64,000 nucleotides of DNA from Gnetum montanum (Eukaryota > Streptophyta > Gnetopsida > Gnetales > Gnetaceae): contig MNCI01001938.1 of the NCBI GenBank assembly GCA_015680685.1, positions 8,877 to 72,876 on the forward strand. The letters are read 5' to 3'. Both the position numbers and the translations under genes were made by a program. Under the pieces are notes generated by a model. That model worked only from the letters and a program-made list of their open reading frames with translations, did not search any database and had not been told where the DNA came from. Shown here in pieces: positions 45,120 to 57,320 of this stretch (its first letter is position 1; the number at the start of each line of letters is the position of its first letter).

Positions 45120-46016
45120 GATTTTTGGTAGGATTGCAAAATAAATCCATACAAATGTTTTCATGCACCTTTGGTTTTGACTAGATCTTATGAAAATTCC
45201 ATGAGATGTGTAAACACTGAGCTCCTAGACTTTGAGCCTATGACTCATGATACAAATGTAGCATTCCTAGAGACATCTCTAGATTGGCCAGACCATCTGG
45301 TTAGAGCTCTAGACCTAGAGGTAGGTGACATAACTGAGGATCTTGTTATAGAAGTCCTTGTAGTAACATGTAACGGCAAAGGGAAGACACTGAAACTTAA
45401 TTCTTTGTTAGAGCCTCAAATCAAACAAATCATCTCTAAAGTCCTTAATGATAACGCTAAGGCATTCACATGGTCCTATGAGGACATGTTGGGCTTGGAC
45501 CCTTGTATAATACAACACAACATTATCCTTGATCCTCACATAAAACCAGTTAAACAAAAAGCTTGCAAAGTCAAACCTAAGGTGGCATTGGTAGTTCACG
45601 ATGAAATCACTAAGATTTATAAAGCTAGTTTCATCTAGGCAGTTGACTACACTGAATGGGTCTCAAACATCATAGTTGTCCCTAAGAAAAATTGGAGCAT
45701 ATGCATTTGCATAGATTTCCAGCACTTGAACAAGGTAGCCATTAAATATGACTTCCCATTGCCTAGCATTGACCAACTCATAGATACTACAACTAGTCAT
45801 GCCTTATTGTCCTTTATGGATGGGTTCTTGGGGAACAACCAAATTCGAACCAACCTAGAGCACTAGCTTAACACCACCTTCATGGCCTCTTGGGGTATGT
45901 TTTGCTATACAATGATGCCCTTTGGACTAAAGAACATAGGAGCAACCTACCAACATGTAATGACATATATATTTAGTGATTATATACTAGACTTTCTCAA
46001 TGACTACATTGAAGAT
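45120..46016 (+). pseudogene. C reverse transcriptase, cut by D
   Basis: The pre-RT frame (ETSLDWPDHLVRALDLEVGD, then LLEPQIKQIISKVL and AFTWSYEDMLGLDP) runs to 45638. RT continues with INLDFQHLNKVA-like sequence, FMDGFLGNNQI, FCYTMMPFGLKNIGATYQHV and ends in NDYIED at 46016, the catalytic box (first residue Glu in place of Asp), where the D LTR begins. The RT half beyond that, RNase H and integrase of C are absent from the visible part. Confidence 0.85.
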
Positions 46017-47944
46017 TGAAACACCACCAATTTGAGGCTTTGGCAGTTAAATGAAAAATTTGTCTAAGTATCAAAACTTAGCAATTTTTTTCTAATTCTA
46101 GTGTTATGTTCTATAGTGTAGCTAGCATAACATACATTGAGCCCTATTTTGTAAGATTTTTCTAAGTGTCAGTAGCAGTCCTATAAAAATATTTCTAAGT
46201 GTCCTACTACACTTTTAGTTTTCCTACTACACTCTCTAGCATAACTAGCATAGCACACACTTCCATGAACAGTTTACCCAAGTTTCAAGCTAGAAGTGGT
46301 CAAGGGTTTCTTGGGATAGACAAAATAGTTTGGCAAGTTTTCTATCTCCTAGGTTGTCATGCTCACTATGCTCCCCAGCGTACCCAACTTGACACATGTC
46401 CTAGTGGCTAGTTCACCCAAGTACCAAGCTAGAGTTTGTCAAAAGTGCTCAGGATGGCAAAATAGTTTAGCAAATTTTCTATCTTTTGAGTTTCTATGCT
46501 CTACTATGCTCCACAGCATAGCAAGCATGATGCAGGTTCTAGTGCCCAAATTTTCCTAAGTGTTGGATAAGGATCTATCAAGCTAGCTTAACATGGAAGA
46601 CATATTTGGTACATTTCCTAACTTTTGAGGTTGCCTATCCTACTAAACACTAGAGCATAGCTAGTGTGCCATGAAGGAAGACTGTAGATTTTAACAAAAT
46701 TTGGCTAAGTTCCCATGCTACACTCCCCAAAGTAGCTAGTGTAACTAGTGTGAAAAATCAAGATTTTGCAAATTTTCATTAAGTGTTGTGTTACGCTCTA
46801 TAGCGTAGCTAGCTTGACATTAGAGAAAAGCCTCTAACAACCTCCAAAAGCATCCAAAAATTAGCATCAGCCTTCATCCCAACTTTGACATCTCTCTAGC
46901 AACCAAGATCAATAGTTTGTATTTTTTTTGCATCCCCTATTGGTCCCCAAAATTATCCCTATGCTTGACCCTACTAGAAAGAGGGGGAAGACATAATCTT
47001 GGAGCATAGCCTCTAAGTTGTTCTATTTTGACACTATTTGTAGGTACATTGCGATCTCTCAAACTCTGGCACATGCAGTCTAGGTAGTGTAATCATAGTT
47101 TATTAGTCTCCAAGAACCCGTTGCTATCCTTTAGAGTGTAACACTTTGCTACTCTCATGAGGGCATGACATGTCAGTGTAACCCCATCTACGCTCATGCC
47201 ATGTGGCACTCATGCCATGTGGTGCTCAATCTGCATTTCAAACTAAACCTAGCCCTATAAATACCCCAATGTTCAGCACTCTAGGGGTTGGAAAATCAAA
47301 AGAGCATTGGACATTTTAGCTGTCTAAGCATCCCCAAATTTCTTGTATCTAAGCATCCAAACTTCATAGCTTAGCATCTCTCGGAATGTAGTCCACCATT
47401 GCACTCACAAAATGTTGTGATAGCTAACCTAGTAGGTACAACCTCTCTTGCAGCTACTAGCTCTATGTGTTGGACATCTTAGAGACTATGACTACACTAC
47501 TATAGTACAAATGTGCTTACCTAAAGCCACGTACCATTCTCACCTCTTGTCTTGCAAAAGTTACACTCCCAATTTTTGGGACGGTGCATTTCTTTGCTCT
47601 CAAGCTCTATTTCAGTTCTTTTCTAAGAATTTTTCTTTAATATTAAGCATAAATCTTTCATTCTTCTACTATTTGATACAAATTTGCACATTCACATCAC
47701 TATTCTTGGGCCAAAGCTCTCTACTATGCTCTAGCTTAGCTAGTCCTAGTGTTTGTGCATAACACACTATATACCCTTCTTACACATGGTCGTTCTAACA
47801 CCATGTAAGTCCCTATCTGATCAACCAGACCATTTAGGTCACCTCGTCTCCATCTCCTAGCATGATCCTCATATGGATTTAGGATTACATTATACACCCA
47901 TTAACCTCTTGGTGTCCCAACCACTGATGTTTTTGGACATCACA
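46017..47944 (+). repeat. D 5' LTR, 1928 bp
   Basis: It starts TGAAACACCACCAATTTG and ends CATCACA. A TATA box lies at 47256-47263. It begins inside the C RT codons. Its U3 has the same spaced palindromic words as the C LTR (for example 46205-46255, 46370-46395, 46497-46525, 46795-46815). Confidence 0.9.
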
Positions 47945-47949
47945 GTTTT

Positions 47950-47968
47950 TGGCACTAGAAGGAGGGCC
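47950..47968 (+). other. Primer-binding site of D
   Basis: TGGCACTAGAAGGAGGGCC lies five bases after the LTR. It is identical to the site in A. Confidence 0.8.
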
Positions 47969-48600
47969 TCCCATTCCTTCTGTGTTTAAGGGTAGTCCCA
48001 TGTGCTTTCTACACCTTTGTTACTAGTGGTAAGGTAGTGTAGGCATACCACCCCTATGAACCTACCATAGTAATAGTTGGATCATAGGCTAGCATAGGAG
48101 TTGTCTACATTTTGATTGGTCTAAATTGGTCCAATTTGTTAGTTCCCCTAGAACCCCATAGGATGAAATGCCCAACTATATTTGTCATGTCAGGCTCTGA
48201 GTGCTTTGGAGAGCATAACAACCCTTCAGAGCATAACAATTCCTCAGAGTATAATGAGCATAATGCTAGAGGTAGTCACTTTTTCATAGCATTTCCAGAG
48301 TTAGTCATTTTGGCCTATTTTCATAGTTTGCATAGTTAGCCATTTTTTAACATTTTCTACACTTGAACATTTTTGTTAGCACCTTATTTTCTCAAATTTT
48401 TCTACACAGCAACATGAATCCCATTAACACTTCAAATGCTACCCTGAGCATGAAGGTAGTTTATCCTATTCAAAAAGTGGGAGAGATTGAATAACTACTC
48501 AATCTTGTATGACAACAATGGAAATCACTTAGATTGCATAACCAATCACTTAAATATAGGGCGTTAGATGAAAAATGATACAGTTTTCTTTATGTAAAGC
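47969..48600 (+). other. D leader
   Basis: Non-coding, aligned with the leaders of A, C and E. It contains three AGAGCATAACA-type words at 48212-48260, which are also seen in C. Confidence 0.6.
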
Positions 48601-50611
48601 ATTAGGTAGGCTTGTCCTTAGACCACCAAGAAATAGAAGTGAAGTGTAATTTTGAAATAATTCATCAAAATGGGAAGGAGTTCCTTCCCATCCCTAACAC
48701 ATTCATCTTGCTTACTAACATGTTTAGGTGGCTCCTAGACCAGCTTACTAGGGTAAGTGGGCCAAAAAAACAAGATGCAATATCAAACTATGATGAGCCC
48801 CTACAAGATGGGTAGGAGGAGCTTGAGTCCCATTCAGATAGTGGTGTCCTCTTTCTTGCTTTTTTCCAATAGCCTACCTCCACTTTTGTGCCACACCAAT
48901 CATAGTCATCTACTTCTTTGAGGCAATGATAACACTTTTGCAACCTAAGTCCATGCTTGTGGTAGCTAGCCACTAAGTCCTACATGTGCAAAAAAGTGTA
49001 GGACCTTCTACCACTTTCCCCTTTGTCACCTCTTTATAGTTTGTGCAGCCTTTCCTGCCAACATCCATGATGTCGACACTACCATATGTGCACATGATGT
49101 CCATATCTTAGTTGCAAATAGGTCACGTGCCCTTCATCCCACCCATCTTAGTAGCACTGCCAATGATATCCCAAGCCTCAACCATGTGGTGGATCATGAC
49201 CTTTGTGCCTAAGGCACAACTATCACACATGCCACAATACATGCAACAATAGAGTCAACAAGCATCACATGTGGTCACACAACCAGCAATAAGGCTGTGG
49301 GCCACTATGATGGAACCACCAGTAGCACAACGAGTGCAACCCACTATGACATCCCTAAGTTTGGACCAAGAATTCCAACTCATTCAAACTCTCATCGAGA
49401 AGGTTATGTGGCTAAAAGTGGCCAACTCAGAAATAGTTCATGTGATGGACTTCTATCAAGATGATCTCATCAGTCCTGTGATCCTACCATTAACGCTACC
49501 TCCTGGGGTCCAAGTTCCTTAATTTATAAAATACAATAGTGAGGGGGACCCCAACATCCACTTAGTAACTTTCTATTCTAAATTCTTTCTTTTGCAAGAA
49601 TGGCCACATGTAGTCATCTACATCTTCTCCATTTCCCTGACTTACAAAGCTCTTGATTTGTACCATGCACTCACTAGAGCTTCCATATCAACTTTAGAGA
49701 AGCTGCTAAGCCAATTTTTAACTCACTTCAAGTATAACTTGAAGCTAAATAACATCAAAAAAGGGGTGCTAGAGCCAGTCCAAAAATTTATATAATGTTA
49801 GAGTGCTTTCGTCAATGAAATTCATGAGCCAATAGTAGAGAATAACCTTCTACCTATCTTTAAGGGTACAGTAAATGACTTTATCAAGTCAAAACTATAC
49901 TACTTAACCTCGCATTCTCTTAGCTAAACTTTTTTTCAAACGAATAACATACAAAATGTGGTGGAAGCTAGTAAGGACCTGGCCTATGTGGCCTATAAAA
50001 ACACACATACGAAGAAGGAAAAAAAAGGAAAGGTGACAACAATTGTTGCAAATGTGGCCAATGAAGCCAAACCCAACAACACTAAGCGAACAGCCAAGGT
50101 GCCTAAGGTCTCAGCCAACAACAACTAGGCATTAGGTTTTGGCATTGTAAGGACCAACTAACCTATGCCATTGATGACTATGGAGTAAGTTTCTGAAAGG
50201 TTAAAATTTAAGCATAAGGATTACTCAAAGTACACATCCTTGCCCATTAAGTTATCTGAGCTCTGAGATCAGTTGCGTGGTGCTAGGCACATTCAACACA
50301 AACAAATGTCAGAGGATGCAATGAAGCACCATGAGAGGTATTATGAGATCCTTAGAAACCTTTTTTCAGCTATGCCAAATGAGCCTCTCACCCCTAAAAA
50401 CTTTATATTGCACTAGCTTTTCAACTATCACTAGTTTCATGGCCATGGAAAAAACTACTACTTGGAATTGGAAGACAACATTCAATGCATGATTGATCAA
50501 GGAAAACTAGTGTTTAATGAAAGCTATCCCATATAGATAAAAAATTAGTTCATGAAGGTCTACAAGGACTCCATCAATGCTAGTGATGCAGGTTAAATCA
50601 TCAATGCTATT
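48601..50611 (+). pseudogene. D gag, cut by LTR F
   Basis: The N-terminal part is SLDHQEIEVKCNFEIIHQNG and KEFLPIPNTFILL (48612-48710). A Pro/Gln/Thr-rich middle follows. SLDQEFQLIQTLIEKV and VMDFYQDDLISPVI are at 49340-49480. The core starts with LDLYHALTRASISTLEKLLS (about 49650) and continues to 49950, followed by a basic tail and a degenerate zinc finger at about 50430 (FHGHGKNYYLELE). It ends at the LTR F boundary. In-frame stops and shifts throughout. Confidence 0.8.
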
Positions 50612-50613
50612 AG

Positions 50614-52095
50614 TTAAACACCATAAATTTTCAAGGCATTCTTGCTTCACCAAGTTCTTGGAATCCAAGTAGAGGATTTCCACAAGTGCAATGTCATGGT
50701 AGTTTGGCAGAAAATGGACCCTTTGAGTTTAGATTTTCCAGTTCAGAAAATTTTCTACTTCCAATGTTGACAAGCCCAACAAACTCTTCAGCTTTCTCAC
50801 CTAGGTAGTTCATCCAACTGACAGTCTACTTAGAAGCAATGCATGGGGTTGTCGGCAGTGCTTAGGATGCGCAAAATAGTTTGGCAAGTTTTCTAGTCAA
50901 GAAGTTTGCTACGCTACGCTATGCTATGTAGCATAGTAGGCCTTGGGAGACAGTTGTTTAGGCAATCAACTGTGAACTGTTGCAAGAAAAAGTGCTACGC
51001 TGAGCTACACCACGCAACATAGAACAACATAGCAAAGGTAAGACAGAAAGGCCCAACTTACTTAGCAATTTCAATTGCACTCAGCAAGCACCTCTAACCT
51101 TCAAAACCAGTTGCTTCTCTTAACTTCAAGTTCTTTAGCAAAGCTCCTATTACTAGAAAAGTAGCAGATTAAGCAAAAAAGGTAGGTTATGTTGGTTGCT
51201 ATGATATGCTATGCTACGCAGCAGACCATAGCATAGCAATGATGTAAGAACGGCAAAAGGCGTCTCAAAATGCAGGATCAGCAAGTTCAAGGGCTTCACA
51301 TCGCAGAGAGAAAAATTTGCAGATTGTCAGCATTATCATCAGATGAAGGTTTACAACTTAAGTGCAAATCACAGTTAAGGCCAATTGCTATGCTATTCTA
51401 TGCTATGTAGCATAGCATAGCGTAGAAAACATGCAAAACTAACCAATATAGTTTAAAGGCTTACAACACCTACAATTAACTCCAACAAAAATTTCTTCTT
51501 CAGACTGGTGGCTATGCTATGCTATGCCACATAGCGTAGCACAGTGTAGCAAGCAGCTACACTACACTAACAGGCTACGCTCCATAGTGTAGCACAACGT
51601 AGCAGGTGGCTACGCTACAATGGTGGGCTTCACTCCTTGTCTGCATCATTGGCACACTTGATCCTAGCATCTCTAGTTTCGACAGCATGATTATAGCATG
51701 GCAGTCTCATCAACCAGCTTTGCATGTCCATGTAGCATGGACACGTCAACACCTTGTGGGTCCCGGACACTTGGTGTCCAAACTGCATCTCTCATGTGCT
51801 CCTAGCCCTATAAATACCTAGACGAGCAACACTCCAAGGGTTGGCAAATCAATTGAAAAATCTCTTAGCAAGTTGAAAAATTGGCAAATTGGCAATTCAA
51901 AGGGCATTTGAATGAGTTAGCAAAAAATTGGGTTGGCAATCTTGAGCATTGTTAATTTTCACGAGTTGACAAAAATCAAATAGTTGGCATTGTTGTTTGA
52001 CATTTTGGTAGCTCTTTTCTATTGCCTTTGTAGCATTTTGCATTGTTATCTCTTAAATCCCTGTTCAAGCGTATAGTTGGCTTGCTTTGAACGTC
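50614..52095 (+). repeat. LTR F, truncated at its 3' side
   Basis: It starts TTAAACACCATAAATTTT, a decayed TGAAACACC start, right after the D gag. A TATA box lies at 51809-51816. Only ~290 bp follow the TATA box (about 690-745 bp in C, D and E), and there is no PBS, so the U5 end is lost. It is especially rich in long palindromes: around 50905-50940, 51190-51240, 51385-51425 and 51505-51615, with words such as GCTATGCTATG/CATAGCATAGC. Confidence 0.75.
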
Positions 52096-52612
52096 TTGTT
52101 CACACTTGTTCACAAGTTTTCCAACCTCGATTACCAAGTGTATTGAGCCTATCACTCAGGAAGTACACGTAGCCTATATTTGCATTGTGGATACCCAGGA
52201 GTGGTACACCAACATTAAAGCCTTCCTACAACATGGCGAGCCCCCAAGCAAATTGACATCTACCCAAAGAGATGCAATTCATAAGCATGCTCAGCAAGAT
52301 GTGCTCATGGGAGACAATGCTCTGTGCAAATGCTCCTATGATGAGATATTGCTGGCATGTGTAAATGAGGATCAAGCACAGAATGTGATTAATGAAGTAC
52401 ACAAGGGACTGTGTGGTGGACACATAGCACCTAGGGCTATGGCTGCAAAAATTAGACGTCTAGGGTACTATTGGCCTCACATGGAGCATGATTTCTTGGA
52501 CAAAGTCAACACATGTGATATGTTGCTAAGATATAAAAATCTCATACACATTTCACCTATAGATTTGCATCCAATGTAGATCACGTGGCCTTTCCAGCGA
52601 TGGGGACTAGAC
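52096..52612 (+). pseudogene. Integrase N-terminal fragment joined to LTR F
   Basis: The frame starts in the RNase H-integrase connection (VDTQEWYTNIKAFLQHGEPP) and carries the zinc-binding domain: CKCSYDEILLACVNEDQ, GLCGGHIAPRAMAAKIRRLG, YYWPHMEHDFLDKVNTCDML, in which the second Cys of CxxC is lost. It stops at WGLDLI, where the catalytic core should start, and changes into the spacer region shared with C. It was brought here by an illegitimate join. Confidence 0.85.
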
Positions 52613-53330
52613 CTCATAATAGCTATGACTCTCACAGTCACCTTGCCTAGATTGTCATACTTTATTTCTATCTTGATGTTGCCTTAGTTGAGCCCCATCC
52701 TACATCATGTGTGAGATCCCAAGAAAAAATCATATCTTGCACTATGTATGGGATGCTAAGGAAAACCCCTATCTCATGCTGCATGTGTGACATCAAAGAA
52801 TGCTTGTTCCATGTCATGCAGAAGACATTGAGAAAACCCCTATTATGTGCTATGCACGGGATGCCAAACCCTCATAATAAAAACTCAAAAGGCCAAAAAA
52901 AAATTGATCATGTGCACTCCCTTCCTTGGCCATGACTCATGATAATCGTGGCAGTGGTGGTCCCTACCCAAGGGAAGCCACCCTCAAAACTCTAAAACCC
53001 AAAATTAGACAAGAAATAAGAAGAAAAATAGAAATCACAAGAGATAGCATAGTGTCTTACCTAGCCAATGGTGTCTCCTTGTGGTCCTCTAGCTATGCCC
53101 TCAAAAGGCACCTTAGTGTGCGCTCTCCTTCATCTATGTCAATGAGGTCAAGGTGTTGGCTTTCACTATGGTGCATCATGGTTGATTGTTACACTCTCGC
53201 TTTCTTCTTTCTCTTTGTTATGCTCTAGCTTTCCCTCTATCATTTCTATGCTCTATTTTCCTTTGCCTTAGCTGTCCTACACTCGATGACTATTTGCTTT
53301 AACTTTGAAAATGATAGGTTTACTATGGTA
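52613..53330 (-). other. D antisense leader and intron 1 remnant
   Basis: It aligns with C 43918-44690. It holds words such as CATGT...GGGATGC (52700-52870) and an antisense leader with the donor GTAAGACAC on the minus strand near 53052-53060. The coding exons of the antisense gene are missing in D. Confidence 0.55.
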
Positions 53331-53460
53331 AAACCCCTATTTATACCTTATGGGTTAAAGGACACATCACCCTCCTCGAGCCTATCCTATGTCTCATGCA
53401 TAATGTGGGACTATCCTATGTCGTGTGCGTAACGTAGGACGAGTGTAGCACCTAGAGTTA
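53331..53460 (-). promoter_or_regulatory. Antisense promoter in D
   Basis: A perfect TATAAATA on the minus strand (53338-53345) is preceded, in minus-strand sense, by repeats of GACATAGGATAG type (53380-53455). It mirrors A (7788-8002). Confidence 0.6.
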
Positions 53461-53790
53461 GAAATTTTTTTTCAACTTTTCCAACATCTCCATACTTAGA
53501 AATTTTTTTACATTTTTTATGATTACCTAATAAATTCCCAACTTAACCACACATTAAAAACCTTCCAAGCCTTGCTTAAACCCATGTCTCCTACATAAAC
53601 TACGGTCCACTAGAACCTTAAACTAGAAATTTTATGGCTAATCGAGGCCCAAAAATTACTTTAGATACTTTTTTATCCGAAGAAACAGCTACATAGTTAG
53701 ACAAATTTTCATAACATTGTCTTCCTTATTTTATGCATTTTTCCTTATTAGGATAGGTGCCGTTTGACATTTTTTTGGTTGTTTTGCAAG
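53461..53790 (+). other. D spacer and candidate sense acceptor
   Basis: Non-coding. It contains a CTTAAACTAG trace at 53617-53630 and ends with TTTGGTTGTTTTGCAAG at 53774-53790, the counterpart of the A and C acceptors with one change. Confidence 0.4.
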
Positions 53791-54950
53791 ATTTTTGGTA
53801 GGATTGCAAAATGAATGCATACAAGAGTCTTCATTCACCCTTGGTCTTAACCAGATTATATGATTCCACGAGATGCATAAATACTAAGCTCATAGAATTT
53901 GAACCTATGACTTATGACACAAATGTAGCATCCTTAGAGACATCTCTAGACTAGCCAAACCATCTAGTTAGAGCTTTAGACTTAGAAGTAGGTGATGTAA
54001 CTAAGGACCCTCTCATAGAAGTCCCTATAGTAACATGTAAAGGTGAGGTGAAGACATTGAAACTTAGTTCTTTGTTAGAGCCTCAAATCAAACAAAGAAT
54101 CTCTAAAGTCCTTAACAATAACATCAAGGTGTTTTCATGGTCCTACAAGGACATGCTAAGCCTAGACCCTTGCATAATACATCACAACATTATCCTTGAT
54201 CCTCGCATAAAACCAGTTAAACCAAAAGCTCACAAAATTAAGCCTAAGGTAGTATTGGTAGTTTGCAATGAAATCACCAAGCTTTACAAAGCTAGTTTCA
54301 TCTAGATAGTTGATTACAATGATTGGGTTTAAAACATCATAGTTTTTCCTAAGAAAAATGGAAGTATACACATTTGCATAGACTTCCATGACTTAAACAA
54401 GGCAACTATTAAAGATGATTTTCTATTGCCTAGAACTCACCAACTCATTAATACTATGGTTGGCCATGGTTTGTTGTCCTTTATGGATGGGTTTTCAAGG
54501 TACAACCAAATTCAGATCAACCCAGAGCACTAGCTTAGCACCACCTTCATGACCGCTTAGGGTATGTTTTGCTATACAATGATGTCCTTTGGACAAAAGA
54601 ACATAGGAGCAACCTATCAACATGTGATGACATATATATTTAGTAACTATTTACTAGACTTGCTTAATGACTATGTTGACAATATAGCAGTTAAGTCCAA
54701 GATAGCTCATGACCATGTAGATGACTTGGACAACATTCTCAAACATTACCTTAGACATGACCTTAGGCTAAATCCCAAAACATTTTTTTGGCATCAAAAC
54801 CAATCACATGCTAGGCTTTGTAGTATTAGAAGCAAGTATACATCTAGACCATGATAAGGTCAAGGCTATTACCAAATTGGTACCATCAACAAACCTTAAG
54901 GAGCTACATGGGTTATAAGGAGATTACAATTCATATGCACATTTATTGCA
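53791..54950 (+). pseudogene. D reverse transcriptase
   Basis: The pre-RT and RT frames are LLEPQIKQRISKVLNNN and FSWSYKDMLSLDP (54048-54170), then KPKVVLVVCNEITKLYKASF, FPKKNGSIHICIDFHDLNKA, FMDGFSRYNQIQINPEH (about 54480-54530), FCYTMMSFGQKNIGATYQHV and DYVDNIAVKS, with Asn in place of the second Asp of the catalytic YVDD (54672-54683). Stops follow SF, YNDWV and PEH, and in MTA*G. It copies element RNA into DNA when intact; here it is dead. Confidence 0.85.
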
Positions 54951-55400
54951 ATTTTGACTAACAAGTTGTAGCTAATGCAACATTTGTTCAAAAGGGGGTT
55001 CCACTTTAAGTGGATAGCTCAATGCCAAGAGGCATTTGACAACCTCAAAAAGGAGCTAGCTCAACTTTCAATAGTCTACCCTCTGTAAGAAGATAAGTCA
55101 TTCTATATTTACCTTGCAACCTCAGACATGTCCATTGCTTCTTTTCTTTGCCAAAACTGAGAAAATGGCTTGAAGGTTCCTATTTATTACTTAATTCATG
55201 AGCTAGTAGCCCATGAGGAAAAATACAATAATGTAGAGAAGAACCGTCTCACCTTGGTCTTTGCACTCAAAAAATGAAGACACTATCTTTTCCGTAGTTA
55301 GGTTAACATTATTTGCAAAAGCAACATACTCTGGGCGATTAACACAAACATGTATGAAAGTAGTCAAATTGCATAGTGGAAGGTAATAACCATGCCATTT
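54951..55400 (+). pseudogene. D retroelement RNase H
   Basis: EAFDNLKKELAQLSIVYPL, then SFYIYLATSDMSIASFL, VPIYYLIHELVAHEEKYN and LVFALKK: the RNase H that follows RT in Ty3/gypsy pol. It degrades the RNA strand of the hybrid. Stops occur after PL and FLCQN. Confidence 0.75.
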
Positions 55401-56000
55401 CTCCTACACTACATAGCACAAGCATCCACAAAGGGTTAAGCAATAGCTATACAACTCATAGCTTCACCCATAAATGATCAAGGAACAATAGATTTGGAAT
55501 TTTTGGATGAGCATTGTAATAGCATAAGTCAAGTACCTATAAACTTTGAAGTAGTTTTATACATTGATGATGCTTCAACCACACAAGGTAGTAGTGTTGC
55601 TATCATTATCATGTTTCCCTCTAGGGAGATCCAACCCTTCACATATCATTTTGCATTTCCTTACACAAATAATGTGGTGTAGTATGAAGGTATCCTTAGA
55701 GGCCTCTTAGTAGCTCGTGAGTTAGGAATCCAAAACATAGCAATCCAAGGTGATTTTTAGCTTGTTGTCAACCAACTCACAAAAGTTTATGCTTGTAAGG
55801 AACATCATTTACAATCTTATTATGACTTGGTGAAACACTTGCTCAAGTAATTTGCAACTATGGATGTCCAACACATTCCTAGTAATGAAAATGCCATTGT
55901 TGATGCATTAGCTGATTTAGCCTTAAGCATAGTGTCAGACATGTTTTCTGCATTGCGCACTTCGATAGTGGATTACAATGAACCTATAACTCAAACAATA
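55401..56000 (+). pseudogene. D archaeal-type RNase H
   Basis: A second RNase H-like domain follows: VVLYIDDASTTQGSSVAII, FPSREIQPFTYHF, YEGILRGLLVARELGIQNIA, GDF (then TAG) LVVNQL, HHLQSYYDLVKHLLK and HIPSNENAIVDALADLA. The D, E, D order and the VDALADLA end box match the archaeal-type RNase H that the Tat lineage acquired. One stop replaces the residue after GDF (normally GDS or GDFQ). Confidence 0.8.
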
Positions 56001-57300
56001 AGCATTGCATCCATAGATTTGATAAGCATAGCTCATGCCCAAGAGTGGTATGATGATACTAAGACATACCTCCAACAGGAAGAGCCTCTACAAAATATAA
56101 CCTCTACCCAAAAGGACATAGTACGAAAGTGATCACAGTAGTATGTCCTTCTAGGTGATAGTACCTTGTGTCACAGATCCTATGATTGATACTGTTAACT
56201 TGCGTTAGCAATAGAAAAGTGTAAATGATCATCGACCAAGTCCACGAGGGACTATGTGAAGGCCACATATCCCATAGGGAAATGGTAGCAAAAATTAGAT
56301 GTCTAGGCCATTATTGGCCTTAGATGAAGTAAAATTGTGTTTCCAAGGTTAGAACATCTGAAGTGTGTCAATGACATTGTAACTTAATGCACATGCCACC
56401 TGCTCAACTACATGCTCCATAGATTATGTGGTTATTCCAAGGTTGGGGGTTGGATATCATAGGACCTATAACACCTAAGTCTTCCACAAGACATAACTTT
56501 ATCATTATCACAACCAAATATTTTACAAAGTGAGTTAAAGCCATTTCCCTTAAGAAGACAACATCATTGAAAGTCTGCAAATTCATCCTAGACAACATAG
56601 TGACCCAATTTAGTCTACCCATGACTATAGTCAGAGATAATGGACCATAATTTAGTAGTGTAGAAACTAAAGCATTTTGTGAACACCTTGGGATTAAACA
56701 TTCCTTTTCATCATCATACTACCCACAGGAGAATAGTCAAGCAGAAGCTATGAAGAAACTCATTGTTAACCTTCTAAAGAGGATGCTTAGCAATAGCAAG
56801 AAATGATGGGATGAGCAACTATTCTACACATTATGGACCTATCATACAACATGCAGAACAACAACAGGTAAGATGCGATATAGTTTTGTGTATGGATCTA
56901 AAGAAATGTGACCTCTTCAACTATAGGTTCCATCACTCCTTGTGATCCTCTTGAGCTTCATGGATAAGGTTCAGAATAACAAATTAAGGATCATTAACCT
57001 TAACTCTATAGAAGAAGAGTGCATGCAAACACTTGAGGGCATCAAATGGTACTAGGAAAAGTAATGACAAAAGCACCATGACAATCAACATTAATGCCCG
57101 ATCAAGAAAGGGGACTTGGTCTTCAAGGTCATTCTCGAGCCCACAAACAAATTCTCAGCTAACTGGAAAAGGCTTTTCTTGGTCATAAAGGCCTATGACA
57201 ATGGAGCATTCAAGCTTGCCAATTTAGATGGTAATGAGTTTGCCAATCCAATTAACCACTCATACATGAAGTCATACTACACCTAGTACATAGTATCACA
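56001..57300 (+). pseudogene. D integrase
   Basis: The connection has AHAQEWYDDTKTYLQQEEPL. The zinc-binding part is broken (56230-56370). The core reads GLDIIGPIT at ~56450, FILDNIVTQF and IVRDNGP at ~56625, SSYYPQENSQAEAMKKLIVN at ~56715, which keeps the catalytic Glu, and YSFVYGSKE. A C-terminal barrel-like segment with FKVILEPTNKFSANWKRLF is at about 57120-57180. Several TAG and TAA stops occur. Confidence 0.8.
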
Positions 57301-57320
57301 CCAATGAAAAAGCAAGGTAA

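Larger units (their letters stand above)
32263..46016 (+). mobile_element. Element C: Tat-lineage copy, cut in RT by D
   Basis: C has a 5' LTR, PBS, leader with an inserted solo LTR, gag, protease, repeat array, antisense gene and its promoter, then pre-RT and RT up to the YIED box, where the D LTR starts at 46017. The order and spacing match A. The rest of pol and the 3' LTR are not seen before the window ends. Confidence 0.85.
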
